Assembly (NCBI GenBank): GCA_028704435.1
Contig: JAQWFL010000004.1
Location: 51,254 to 115,253 of the forward strand
From: Anaerostipes sp.
GTDB lineage: Bacteria > Bacillota > Clostridia > Lachnospirales > Lachnospiraceae
Length of the DNA stretch: 64,000 nucleotides
Direction of reading: 5' to 3'
Shown: piece after piece, positions 52,665 to 61,055 of the stretch
Layout of the letters: each line of letters begins with the position of its first letter
How positions within the stretch are numbered: position 1 is the first letter of the stretch
Translations under genes and position numbers: made by a program
The notes under the pieces: model-generated
The model's input: the letters and a program-made list of their open reading frames with translations, nothing else
Told to the model about the DNA's origin: nothing
The model's database searches: none

Positions 52665-52973
52665 TTATCTAAGATAAGACATAATCCCTATATCTACAAA
52701 TAGCAAAAGCACTAATATAATTACAAAGAATACATTGAAAAGAACTTGCCTTTTAACATCTGGCTTATTATATATTAATCTCGTTTCTTGTACTATATCC
52801 GCTACCATACCTAGTAAGAAGAATAACAGGAAAAACATAATATCTTTTACAATTATGTAAACTATGGATATTGAAGCATTATTGACCCAATCCATTATCC
52901 TTAGTAACACAATACCAAAACATACGAGACCAATATTCTTTCGAAATGTTTTAAACCTAAATATATTTTTCAT
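52665..52973 (-). CDS. Small three-helix membrane protein
   Basis: A 102-residue protein with a basic N-terminus and three hydrophobic segments (about 13-29, 36-58 and 77-98). It lies 44 bp downstream of the broken ABC transporter ATPase, on the same strand, with no clear terminator between. I do not recognise the family. It may be an accessory or immunity-type protein of that transporter, but the evidence is position only. Confidence 0.55.
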   Translation of the reverse strand: MKNIFRFKTFRKNIGLVCFGIVLLRIMDWVNNASISIVYIIVKDIMFFLLFFLLGMVADIVQETRLIYNKPDVKRQVLFNVFFVIILVLLLFVDIGIMSYLR

Positions 52974-53017
52974 AATTAGCCTCCATTCTATCTATCCAAC
53001 AACATATCGAACTTTAT

Positions 53018-53670
53018 TTAAAGCTGTAATTCCCCATCCACAACATGAATTATCTTATTACAACATTTTGCCACCTGTTCATCATGAGTAACAATAATAA
53101 CTGTTTTTCCTTCGTTGTTTAACTCCGTAAATATATCCATGACTTCTTTTCCTGTTGCTTGATCCAATGCTCCTGTTGGTTCATCTGCAAGAATTACATC
53201 TGGTGAATTGACAAGCGCTCTCCCTATGGCAACTCTTTGTCGTTGACCCCCTGATAGATTGTTTACATTATCATTTATTTTATCAAGCAGCTTTAGTTTT
53301 TTAGAATCTCCTCTATTTTCTCTTTTTGATTGCCCTTTTTATTTTTTCTATATAGAAGGGGAATCTGAATATTTTGAAACACAGACATTGAACTAATTAA
53401 GCCAAAGTCTTGCACAACGAAACCAAATTTTTCATTTCTTAAGCGTGCTTTTTCTTTATCATTGTAACTAGAAACATCATTTCCATCTAAAATATACTTT
53501 CCTCCTGTACATGAATCTATACAGCCAATAATATTCATAAGTGTTGTTTTCCCTGCACCAGATGGTCCCATAATTGCAATATATTCACCCTTTTTTATCG
53601 TCAAATCAATGTTATTTAAGACCGTAGTATGCTCTGTATATTTTTTTGATATTTGTTTCAACTCTATCAT
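53018..53670 (-). pseudogene. ABC transporter ATP-binding protein (MacB/LolD type), frameshifted
   Basis: Residues 1-125 carry Walker A (GPSGAGKTTLMN) and the Q-loop (VVQDFGL), then a stop at 53293-53295. Read in the -1 frame from the A6 run (53297-53302), the rest of a normal ~217-residue ATPase follows to 53018: [15 protein letters not shown] signature, [12 protein letters not shown] (Walker B) and VTHDEQVA (H-loop). The site is CTA AAA AAC TAA, i.e. a homopolymer and also a classic A AAA AAC slippery heptamer. Either the gene is broken, the sequence has a homopolymer error, or -1 frameshifting makes full-length protein. The truncated neighbouring permease favours decay. Confidence 0.8.
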
Positions 53671-53673
53671 TCA

Positions 53674-54504
53674 TTATTTCCTTTCTTTTTTTAATTCTGA
53701 TATAGGTTTTTTCAGCCAATACTGCAAAGGAAATGCTAATATTATGGTGATGATTAGTAACATACAAATAATTTGAAGTACGCATCCGAAAATAGAATTG
53801 CATAAAACCATAGATGGAAAACTTGCTATTATAGAAAGTACAACAATTGGAACAGCTATTGTAAAGCACATATCCATCTTTGTTGCACCACACAGCATAT
53901 AGATTCCAAACTCAGTCTTTTGCTCTTCTATTAAGTGCAACAACATGGAGATAATGCTAAAAAGACATAAAGAAAAACATGTAAAAAATAAAACAATCAT
54001 AAAACTCAATTCTGTATAAAAATCATTTTTTAAAATACTAATTTGTGTTTCTGCTTTCTGTATATTGTAATCTTTGAAATCATACTTTTCTATGATTCTT
54101 TTTATTCTGTCCACACTGCTTTTATCCTCGGTTGAGAACATCAAATGATTTACATAACACCCGCCCCATTCTTTGGCTTGATATATCATGGGCAGTATTA
54201 TTTGCTTGTCTAAACTAACAATTTTTGAATTTAGTTGGATATCTAGGTAAGAAGATTTTTTCTCCAAGATGCCTACAATCTTATATTGCTTGTCAATAAC
54301 ATCACCTACTTGAAAATATTTCTGAAACGCCGATCCCAATATGACTGGTATATATTTTTTTGATGTCTCATTATAATTTTTCCTTGAAATTACATAAGTC
54401 CTTAACTCTTCCCCCTTTATATTTCTTCCTCTCCTAAAAGCTCTTGGTGCCAGAAAAAAACAGGAAAATTTAAAAACATATAAAAAGGCATATTTGAAAT
54501 ACTC
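53674..54504 (-). pseudogene. FtsX/MacB-type ABC permease, 5'-truncated
   Basis: From the TTG at 54339, 221 residues include part of the outer domain (GSAFQKYFQVGDVIDKQYK) and three C-terminal helices (about 111-135, 157-178, 184-205) typical of MacB permeases. The frame stays open for 55 codons upstream (to 54504) with plausible family sequence (KGEELRTYVISRKNYN) but has no ATG, and the N-terminal helix and first half of the outer domain are missing. It ends 3 bp before the ATPase start. Together with the frameshifted ATPase this looks like a decaying exporter. Confidence 0.7.
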
Positions 54505-54614
54505 TCAGTATCAAACACCTTGAATTTGTATGATATTTTATTTTGTTCCAATACATCTCTAATTACATTCGCTTTTTTGATCGATGTGCCTTGGTATACT
54601 ATTTCCTTTTTCAT
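54417..54614 (-). CDS. Small protein with a DUF2007-like start
   Basis: A 65-residue reading frame with an AAAGGAG ribosome binding site. Residues 1-35 (EIVYQGTSIKKANVIRDVLE, then NKISYKFKVF) resemble the small DUF2007 putative signalling domain; the remainder is aromatic and hydrophobic and overlaps, in another frame, the 5' end of the truncated permease. It may be a real small protein or the relic of a fusion created by deletion in the permease gene. Confidence 0.4.
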   Translation of the reverse strand: MKKEIVYQGTSIKKANVIRDVLEQNKISYKFKVFDTESISNMPFYMFLNFPVFFWHQELLGEEEI

Positions 54615-54683
54615 GCTGTCTCCTTTATTCTACTTTTATAGACGTATTTTATATAAAATTATGAGAGTTTTACTCTCACAATC

Positions 54684-56063
54684 TTACGACTCTTTCTTTG
54701 GTAATAATGCAATATAACCACTAAGCTTCATTTCATTGTCATTCAAGTTTTCAATAAATACTTTATATGTCCCAGCCTTTTTTATAAAAAAAGTATGCCA
54801 TATCTGTTCCTCGTTTGTTACTTGAACATACCTTACCATCTGATTCTTGTCAATAATTCCAACTTTGACTGTATCAGTTTCTTTAAATCCACCAATGCAA
54901 ATATCTAATTTATCATTATTTTTTGTTTTTACATTGTCCAACAGCAAACACTTATCTGCTTTCATCTTGTGATCAATTCCAATAGAATCATCGCCTGTAA
55001 GTTGTGTCGCTATTATTTGTTGCTTCTTCTTGATTCTTAGTAATTCTTCTTTTTCATCTAATTTCTTTTGCTGATTGGCATTGCCAGTTTCCTCTGTCTC
55101 TACTGAAGTTTCTTTTTCTAAGGTTAAATATGCTGCATGATATCCCTCCGTCATTGCACACACAGATACTGAACTTAGAGCTATAAAGCACAATGTTCCA
55201 AGCATTACAACATACTTTTTAGACCTTGTTGTATGAAAATGATCCATCGCATATTTTATTCTTTTTTCTAACAGCGTTCTATTCTCAAAAAGATATGCCG
55301 CTGAATACACTTTTACTTGATTCCTTTTTTCACACATCGTTAAAATAATTGTAAAATATTTTTTTAATGACTCTGCATATGGAATCGACATCATATCACA
55401 GCAAATCTCACTCCACTGATCTACACTTTGATGTACCCATCTCACTGGTGGAAAATACCAATGGATGCAAACCATAAGACACGAGAGATAATTCCAAAAA
55501 ATATCATGTTTTTTGTAATGATTTAGTTCATGATATAAATAAACATGCAATTCTTCCTTGGAAAAATCATTCATGGGTAATAAAATGCATGGACAAAGCA
55601 ACCCTGTAATCATTGGGGTTTGGATTCGATATCCTTGATACATTCTTATTTTTCTTTTAATTTCAAGAGTCGCTTTACATTCTTCTAAAGCATGAATCAT
55701 CCACCCTTTACAGGGCATGCACCGATTCTTCTCCTGCCTTAATTGTATTACATTCTTAAAAAAACGTAACAACATACATGCTGTTCCACTCGCCCATATG
55801 ATTGCAATATAGTATATACCCTTTTGAATCGCAGGCGTTATAGAAAATGTAAATCCATCATCATAGATATTTGTTATAACAAAATAAATAATAGGTACAA
55901 AGTATAAACATACAATAAGCTTAATACAAAAATCGTATATCTTTTGATTGGTTTTATTTACGAATTTGCTAGATAGAAAATGCCAATATACAAAAAATAT
56001 ACTTCCAGTACACATGGATAAAAACACTGCACTAAATACACGTACTAAAAAATCTTCTCTCAC
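54684..56063 (-). CDS. M56 (BlaR1-like) membrane metallopeptidase, copy 1
   Basis: A 459-residue antirepressor-type sensor. It has four N-terminal helices with the zinc protease motif YHELNHYKKHD (HExxH) after the second pair, an inner-membrane helix near 280-300, and an outer C-terminal domain. That domain (VKVGIIDKNQMVRYV, then GTYKVFIENL) is not a penicillin-binding domain but matches the second M56 protein and the secreted protein at 59195. It starts with GTG after AGGGAGTGG. With the BlaI repressor gene 25 bp upstream it should sense an outside signal and cleave BlaI. Confidence 0.85.
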   Translation of the reverse strand: MREDFLVRVFSAVFLSMCTGSIFFVYWHFLSSKFVNKTNQKIYDFCIKLIVCLYFVPIIYFVITNIYDDGFTFSITPAIQKGIYYIAIIWASGTACMLLRFFKNVIQLRQEKNRCMPCKGWMIHALEECKATLEIKRKIRMYQGYRIQTPMITGLLCPCILLPMNDFSKEELHVYLYHELNHYKKHDIFWNYLSCLMVCIHWYFPPVRWVHQSVDQWSEICCDMMSIPYAESLKKYFTIILTMCEKRNQVKVYSAAYLFENRTLLEKRIKYAMDHFHTTRSKKYVVMLGTLCFIALSSVSVCAMTEGYHAAYLTLEKETSVETEETGNANQQKKLDEKEELLRIKKKQQIIATQLTGDDSIGIDHKMKADKCLLLDNVKTKNNDKLDICIGGFKETDTVKVGIIDKNQMVRYVQVTNEEQIWHTFFIKKAGTYKVFIENLNDNEMKLSGYIALLPKKES

Positions 56064-56088
56064 ACTTCCACTCCCTTAGGAACAAACA

Positions 56089-56481
56089 TTAGTCCTCTAT
56101 TTCATCTATTAACGCTTTCAGTTGTTCTAATTTATCTTGATCTAATTTATCTTGATACAATGTTTTTACCATATCGAACCCTGAATCTTCATACCAAAAC
56201 TTTTTAGCAGCTTCCATTTGTTGTTTTTTATAATCCTCTTCCTGCACAAGAAAATTTATATAAGTAAATTTCCCAATTTGATAAGTTGTTATATACTTCT
56301 TCTTCTCTAAATGCAGCAAGAATGTTCTAATCGTTGTTCTCTTATATTCCTTTTTGTACTCTTCTTGAAGGTTTCTTGTTAATATCTGTAACGGCATGTC
56401 CTTACCATAATCCCAAATACATTTCATAAATAATTGCTCTGCGTTTGTTAATTCTTCTAAATTATTTTTCACATTATCCAT
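56089..56481 (-). CDS. BlaI/MecI/CopY family repressor, copy 1
   Basis: A 130-residue winged-helix repressor: ELTNAEQLFMKCIWDYG at the N-terminus, then KRTTIRTFLLHLEKKKYITT (recognition region) and a C-terminal dimer helix. DNA for DKLDQDKLEQ is a 15-bp tandem duplication. Its gene overlaps the metallophosphoesterase gene by 8 bp and precedes the M56 gene, so the three share a transcript. The M56 protein probably cleaves it upon signal. Confidence 0.9.
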   Translation of the reverse strand: MDNVKNNLEELTNAEQLFMKCIWDYGKDMPLQILTRNLQEEYKKEYKRTTIRTFLLHLEKKKYITTYQIGKFTYINFLVQEEDYKKQQMEAAKKFWYEDSGFDMVKTLYQDKLDQDKLEQLKALIDEIED

Positions 56482-57301
56482 ATATCTTTATCCCATCTTT
56501 TTTTTGTTTCTTTTTTAAAACAATTTCTATAATCTCTGGTTGATTGAATATTCTTAACGGCAAAATACTATTTCCAAGACCTCGACTCACATACATAGTT
56601 GTTTCCCCTTTTTCATACTTTCCTGATGTATATTTAGGAAACAGACCTTGATCTGGTGCTATAAGACCTATATTGCAAAATGGTATCCTAATCTGCCCTC
56701 CATGAGCATGTCCACATAACACAATATCAGTCTTTGCTTTTGCATAATCAGCTAACAACTGTGGTTCATGAGCTAATAAAATTTTCATAGAAGCATTTGG
56801 TAATTTACTTCTTATTTCTTTTAAACTATCATCACCTATTCCTACGAGATAACTATTCTTAAATAGCTTAATTGCCTTTCCGTCCATCAAAATAGCCCCA
56901 CATCGCTGCAGCCCTTTCAATAATTGATTATATTTATTTTGAGATAATGCACACTCATGATTTCCAGTCACAAAATAAGTAGGTGCTATTTCTTTTGCTT
57001 TTTTCACAAAATTTAATGCAGTCTCTATATCGGTGTGACTGCTATCAATAAGGTCACCTGTTAAAACAATAATATTAGGCTTTGACTTTCTAATTTTTTT
57101 AATAAGTACCTTATTGTCTTTTTCAAATTTCTTATTATGCAAGTCAGATATTTGAACTATTTTGTATCCATCCAAATCACTTTTTACTTTGGTAGATGTA
57201 TAGACAAACCCTGTTATAACTATGCTATTGTTTTGGTAGTAAAAAAATGCAATTAGAACAACGATTATGCATATTACTAATTTTAAATATTTACTTTTCA
57301 T
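56474..57301 (-). CDS. Membrane-anchored metallophosphoesterase (YkuE/YaeI-like)
   Basis: A ~275-residue calcineurin-type phosphoesterase with one N-terminal helix. Metal motifs are complete: QISDLHNKKF, LTGDLIDS, VTGNHECAL, LAHEPQLL and CGHAHGGQIRIP. The ATG at 57301 is favoured over a GTG at 57307 for spacing from AAAGGA. Homologues act on UDP-sugars/lipids or unknown phosphodiesters at the cell envelope. It leads the BlaI-M56 transcript, suggesting an envelope-linked role. Confidence 0.9.
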   Translation of the reverse strand: MKSKYLKLVICIIVVLIAFFYYQNNSIVITGFVYTSTKVKSDLDGYKIVQISDLHNKKFEKDNKVLIKKIRKSKPNIIVLTGDLIDSSHTDIETALNFVKKAKEIAPTYFVTGNHECALSQNKYNQLLKGLQRCGAILMDGKAIKLFKNSYLVGIGDDSLKEIRSKLPNASMKILLAHEPQLLADYAKAKTDIVLCGHAHGGQIRIPFCNIGLIAPDQGLFPKYTSGKYEKGETTMYVSRGLGNSILPLRIFNQPEIIEIVLKKKQKKDGIKIYG

Positions 57302-57409
57302 ATACACGAAATCCTTTCTCGTAATTTTACTATTATTATATCATCTATTAGTTATGATAACATATCACTGTTTTAATCCACCATTTATAGTTTTATCATT
57401 CTTTGACGC

Positions 57410-57495
57410 TGAATACGCTTTTACTTGATAAAATAATTATAAAATATTTTTAACAAATCTGCGTACGGAATCAACATCTTTCACATAGTGGAACT
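57410..57495 (-). pseudogene. Remnant of an M56 (BlaR1-like) gene
   Basis: This stretch aligns base for base with the copy 1 M56 gene at ~55306-55400: shared pieces include GCTGAATAC, CTTTTACTTGAT, AAAATAATT, AAAATATTTTT and GGAATC.ACATC in the same order, with a ~20-bp deletion and scattered changes. It has no open frame. It shows that a third M56 gene or a duplicate once stood here. Confidence 0.7.
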
Positions 57496-57505
57496 TCTTT
57501 GTTAT

Positions 57506-57658
57506 TTATTTGTTAGTTCCTTTATGTGTAGCTGTTGCTTCTAGTCCCTCTCTGAAAATCTTAGAATCATATTCCTGTGTTATTCCAAAAATATAAACAT
57601 TATAAAAATTTCTAGGTCTTGTATTGAAAATTCCACTAAATACATATTCTATTGAATT
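57506..57658 (-). pseudogene. Start-less fragment of an unknown protein
   Basis: A 50-codon open stretch bounded by stop codons, with no start codon and no ribosome binding site. Its translation begins NSIEYVFSGIFNTRP and ends ATATHKGTNK. The amino-acid composition looks coding, but I do not recognise it. It lies beside the M56 remnant and is probably the tail of a lost gene. Confidence 0.35.
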
Positions 57659-58054
57659 TTACATTATAACATTCTCATCTGATATACTTATTGTTAATCT
57701 CCTCTGTTTCTTTGTAAAGTTCCTTATACTATTACTGCTCTGAGAGAAAAATGCCGAAATATAATTGTAAAAAATTTTATTTTTGTATGTATTTCTCTAC
57801 TAATTGTTTATTGCGCAAAGAAAAACGAGACATCCTTTCGCAAAAAAAGAAGAAGTTAAATCAATTTTATCAATTCACATCTCCTTTTTGCTCTAACATT
57901 ATTCAACTTTTAATAAGTACAACAATCCACGTGAAATCATTGTTTTCAATTATCAGCTCCTCAGCAAGACATGTATTTTAAAAACAGTTATCCTCGCTAA
58001 CTAGTCCTCTTTATTCCTTTGTCATGATGACACCCTAATACCCCCTTTGAGTAT

Positions 58055-58699
58055 TTACCACATTTTCTTATAAGTTGTCGTATGCTTAATTAATTTTGTT
58101 CTACTCTTATTTGCATAAAAGTAATTTTCATATTTATATTTTGAATATCCCGTATAATAATATTGCTTTACCTTAACATACATCGTCTTAGCTCCCATAT
58201 TCCTTGCCGTCTTAATAATTGCAACTATTCCAATTATTTTTCCTACATATGGACAAAATGAAAAAATTCCCAATGCTATACTTTCAATATCTCCTTTGGT
58301 CTTTGTATTATAATAAATTGTTTGATAATAGTGCCATGTTCTTGCCGCCTTTGATAAATTATTTGATTTTCCTTGAATACTATCTTGTTTTAATTGTGGT
58401 TTCACTATAACCTTATCATCAAGGCATATTATATTATTTTCTCGCGTTACCTCTTTCACATCTCCATTAGAATACTTCAATACTGCTTCATTTTCATTTT
58501 TTATTGTCATAACAATTTCTTTTTTAGTAAGTTTGTCATATATTGTGACTATGTTTTCTTTTTGACTTATTTTATAATTGTCGTCTTCAAATCTTTCTCC
58601 TACATTTTCATTTGCATGTACCTTTGCACTGAAAGCAGTTGAAAATACAAATGACATAGCCAAACTAATGGCAAAAAATTTTTTAATTATTACTTTCAT
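58055..58699 (-). CDS. Secreted protein, bacteriocin-like candidate
   Basis: A 214-residue protein with a signal peptide (FFAISLAMSFVFSTAFSAKVHA). The ATG at 58699 is favoured because AAAGGAG is 8 bases upstream. The mature N-terminal part is polar (YKISQKENIVTIYDKLTKKE), followed by a hydrophobic glycine-containing segment (IALGIFSFCPYVGKIIGIVAII, in two pieces) and a Tyr/Lys-rich basic tail. It resembles, distantly, large secreted bacteriocins such as the geobacillin-26 type. Its start overlaps a small two-helix membrane protein gene, a toxin/immunity-like layout. Function is not established. Confidence 0.55.
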   Translation of the reverse strand: MKVIIKKFFAISLAMSFVFSTAFSAKVHANENVGERFEDDNYKISQKENIVTIYDKLTKKEIVMTIKNENEAVLKYSNGDVKEVTRENNIICLDDKVIVKPQLKQDSIQGKSNNLSKAARTWHYYQTIYYNTKTKGDIESIALGIFSFCPYVGKIIGIVAIIKTARNMGAKTMYVKVKQYYYTGYSKYKYENYFYANKSRTKLIKHTTTYKKMW

Positions 58700-58886
58700 T
58701 TTTTTCATCTCCTTTAAAAAATTTTTTTCTGAAAAAATACCAAGATATGCTTATAGAAACTATAAAAACAAGTCCCGGAAACCAAAAAAAATCTTTTACC
58801 GTTATTATTCCATGTGCATAAACTACAACAGTTGCAAGTATTAATACGAAAAAAAAGAAATTTCCAATCATTTTTATTAGTTTCAT
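58683..58886 (-). CDS. Small two-helix membrane protein, possible immunity protein
   Basis: A 67-residue protein with two hydrophobic segments (about 6-24 and 33-50) and a charged tail (KKFFKGDEKNESNN). SD GGAGGG precedes the ATG. Its 3' end overlaps the start of the secreted-protein gene, so they are translated together. Such small membrane proteins often protect against a co-encoded bacteriocin, but no known immunity family is recognisable. Confidence 0.55.
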   Translation of the reverse strand: MKLIKMIGNFFFFVLILATVVVYAHGIITVKDFFWFPGLVFIVSISISWYFFRKKFFKGDEKNESNN

Positions 58887-58988
58887 AATTTGCCCTCCAG
58901 AAAATTTTTTTACACTTTATATTGATATTAACTCATGCTATTATATTACTATATCCATGCTTTACCATCTGCATTTTGCAGATGTCGG

Positions 58989-59027
58989 TTACCAGCCCAT
59001 GTATTGCATGGATTTTTTATTGTCCAT
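58989..59027 (-). CDS. 12-residue peptide ORF with a strong ribosome binding site
   Basis: The frame encodes MDNKKSMQYMGW and stops. AGGAGGTGATTCC directly precedes it, one of the best ribosome binding sites in the window and 8 bases from the ATG. Hairpins overlap and follow the ORF. It may be a leader peptide or a small signal; it may also be a chance frame behind a relic site. Confidence 0.35.
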   Translation of the reverse strand: MDNKKSMQYMGW

Positions 59028-59064
59028 TGGAATCACCTCCTGTTTTTTATCAGATATACCGTTA

Positions 59065-59160
59065 TTATCTAGTTTCCGTTGCATTTACATTAATACTAAA
59101 TAACAATACAGTTATAATTATTAACTGTGTAATTATCATTACTTTTTTAATAAGATACAT
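59065..59160 (-). CDS. 31-residue hydrophobic peptide ORF
   Basis: A short frame starting MYLIKKVMIITQLIIITVLL and ending SINVNATETR: it looks like a signal peptide or single membrane helix. An AAGGAGG is ~20 bases upstream, too far for a normal start, so the ORF may be a remnant of a secreted protein. Confidence 0.3.
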   Translation of the reverse strand: MYLIKKVMIITQLIIITVLLFSINVNATETR

Positions 59161-59194
59161 GTTTTTTTCGATTTGTTTTTACCTCCTTACACAA

Positions 59195-59647
59195 TCACCT
59201 CCGATACCATCCTTGTACCTTCACACTATTACCCGATGTGTTTTCTACAAACACACTGTAACTAGAAGTTTCAGGAATTGTAAATGTTCCTTTTGTTGTT
59301 AATGTTGCCTTTGTATATCTTTTTATTTTCGATTTATTATTAATAATCCCAATCTTTACACCAGACACGTGGTTTACAAGCAAGTTAATTGTTACCTTGC
59401 TTCCCTTTTTCTTGTTAAATCCTGAAGTCATCTTTAAAGTGTTATTCTTTACATTCCAATTAATTGCCTTATTCACTGCAAATAATTCTATCCCATTTTC
59501 CTCTGTTTCAACGTTAATTGATGGATCCATTTCTGCCTCCATCCAATTATCGATTTCAGAGTGTTCCTCTGCCCTTATGTCAAATACTCCTACTGTTGCT
59601 ACCATAGCTATAACTAATAAGACATTCAATAATATTTTTATCTTCAT
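59195..59647 (-). CDS. Secreted protein related to the outer domain of the M56 sensors
   Basis: A 150-residue protein with a signal peptide (ILLNVLLVIAMVATVGVFDIRA). Its last ~60 residues (VKIGIINNKSKIKRYTK, then GTFTIPETSSYSVFVENTSG and VKVQGW) match the C-terminal outer domain of both M56 proteins (VKVGIID.N...RY, G.F.....G.Y.VF.EN). It lies 13 bp after the M56 copy 2 gene. It may compete for or bind the same ligand as the sensor; this is inference from the shared domain. Confidence 0.75.
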   Translation of the reverse strand: MKIKILLNVLLVIAMVATVGVFDIRAEEHSEIDNWMEAEMDPSINVETEENGIELFAVNKAINWNVKNNTLKMTSGFNKKKGSKVTINLLVNHVSGVKIGIINNKSKIKRYTKATLTTKGTFTIPETSSYSVFVENTSGNSVKVQGWYRR

Positions 59648-59660
59648 ATTTGGATCTCCT

Positions 59661-61055
59661 TTACTGCAACTTGATGTTTCCTGATACTTGAATCTTCCAT
59701 GGCGTTAGATTCTCCACAAATATTCGATATTTACCATCTGCGTGAAGCTTAAATATTCCTGTTATATCTTCCGTCCCAGTCATATATCTTTGCCTTCCAT
59801 TTTGATCAATCATCCCAACTTTTACATCTCCCCTTTTTATGATTCTGTCATTTTTTTCTGCAATCAAAGTAGATATATAAACTTTTTCACCTTTTTTGCC
59901 TTTAAATACTTCAGTTAGCACCACACTCTTAGTCTTTATCCACCAATCAGGCGACTGTGTTTTCTTCTCATTCAAACTTTGACTTGATATTTCATTGAAT
60001 CTACTTACTTCAAAATCACTTCTTTCTTTTTCTTTCGAGTAAATGATTCGATCTACTTGCACCTCTTCTTCCATTGAGCTTTTAAAATGATGATACTCTA
60101 TATAATATCCCATTGTTGCTGCTGAAACACTAATTGTCCCGAATAAGAAATAACAACCCACCATAATTAGAGTCATTCTTACAGATGGTTTTCTCTTACG
60201 AATTAACGAAACACTCCGCATTCTATCTTCTAACTTGCTCTTTTTCTCATAAAGTGCAGATACAAGATATGTTCGGCGATTCATTAATTCTGCTCCCATT
60301 TGAATAATTTCCATATAGTAACCTCTGATATTATGAATCAACTCAATTGCATAAAAATCTGCATAAATTTCACTCCAACGATTCAATTGATTTCTTACAA
60401 TATATATGGTCGGATTAAACCAATGGATACAAACTGCTACATTATTTAAAAACAGCCATAACAAATCTCGGTGTTTACAATGCTCTAATTCATGAATCAA
60501 CGCAACTTCTAATTCACTCTTTGTATAGGAAACATCTGGTATTAAAATCTTTGGTCTTATAATTCCAAAAACCATTGGTACTGGAATCTTCGCTCCTTGA
60601 TAAAATAACACCCTTCTTTTTATACCCACTCTTTTCTTACATATCATTGCAATCAAGTAAATCTCATGTCGACAATTGTGGCACTTCTCTAAAATTTTCT
60701 TGAGTTCTTGATTCTTTTTATGATAGAACGCTAGTTGAACAACAAATCCTACACTCCATATGCATACAACTACTTTTAGTGTGACTTGAAGCTTCTCAGG
60801 AGTTCCCCAGAAGATAAAAAGCCCGTCTTTGTATTTCAGTATCACATATGCAACAGGTACTAAGTAAGATAATATTATCAATTTTAGTACATAATAGATT
60901 GCCTTTGGATTTCCTTTTTTCATTCCAACTTTTTCAATTAATAACCAATACAATAACAACAAACTTCCAGTTAGGCTTGTCACGAATATTACACTAAATG
61001 CATTTTGCAGAAACTCATATGTCAAATAAACAATATTAGTTATCTGATATCTCAT
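59661..61055 (-). CDS. M56 (BlaR1-like) membrane metallopeptidase, copy 2
   Basis: A 464-residue paralogue of the copy 1 sensor: four N-terminal helices, IHELEHCKHRD zinc motif (HExxH), a further helix near 290-310 and an outer C-terminal domain with VKVGMIDQNGRQRYMTG and GKYRIFVENLTP. No beta-lactam-binding motifs are present. Its start overlaps the BlaI gene by 20 bp. It is followed by the secreted homologue of its outer domain. Probable role: sense an extracellular signal and inactivate the partner repressor. Confidence 0.85.
   Translation of the reverse strand: MRYQITNIVYLTYEFLQNAFSVIFVTSLTGSLLLLYWLLIEKVGMKKGNPKAIYYVLKLIILSYLVPVAYVILKYKDGLFIFWGTPEKLQVTLKVVVCIWSVGFVVQLAFYHKKNQELKKILEKCHNCRHEIYLIAMICKKRVGIKRRVLFYQGAKIPVPMVFGIIRPKILIPDVSYTKSELEVALIHELEHCKHRDLLWLFLNNVAVCIHWFNPTIYIVRNQLNRWSEIYADFYAIELIHNIRGYYMEIIQMGAELMNRRTYLVSALYEKKSKLEDRMRSVSLIRKRKPSVRMTLIMVGCYFLFGTISVSAATMGYYIEYHHFKSSMEEEVQVDRIIYSKEKERSDFEVSRFNEISSQSLNEKKTQSPDWWIKTKSVVLTEVFKGKKGEKVYISTLIAEKNDRIIKRGDVKVGMIDQNGRQRYMTGTEDITGIFKLHADGKYRIFVENLTPWKIQVSGNIKLQ

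Larger units (their letters stand above)
57308..58054. other. 747-bp gap with gene remnants
   Basis: Between the metallophosphoesterase and secreted-protein genes I see no intact gene. It holds a TATAAT-like box for the metallophosphoesterase (minus strand, ~57340), a decayed M56 fragment (57410-57495) and a start-less reading frame (57506-57658). The rest is AT-rich, with only chance-length frames on both strands. Confidence 0.7.
58887..59194. other. 308-bp gap with two tiny ORFs and hairpins
   Basis: No ordinary gene. On the minus strand it carries two short frames (59065-59160 and 58989-59027), a perfect CATCTGCA/TGCAGATG hairpin at about 58968-58986 and a CCATG/CATGG hairpin at ~58996-59012. 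It may be a leader or peptide-encoding stretch for the downstream pair of genes. Confidence 0.6.

Noticed and set aside
53612..53893. A 93-residue minus-strand frame across the permease/ATPase junction
   Set aside because: It overlaps both the permease and the ATPase in another frame; its composition follows from those genes.
54684..56063. Beta-lactam resistance regulator BlaR1
   Set aside because: The M56 protease part fits, but the outer domain has no SxxK/SxN penicillin-binding motifs and no beta-lactamase is nearby.
57751..57981. A 76-residue plus-strand reading frame in the large gap
   Set aside because: No ribosome binding site, low-complexity AT-rich content, and no resemblance to any family; it looks like a chance frame.
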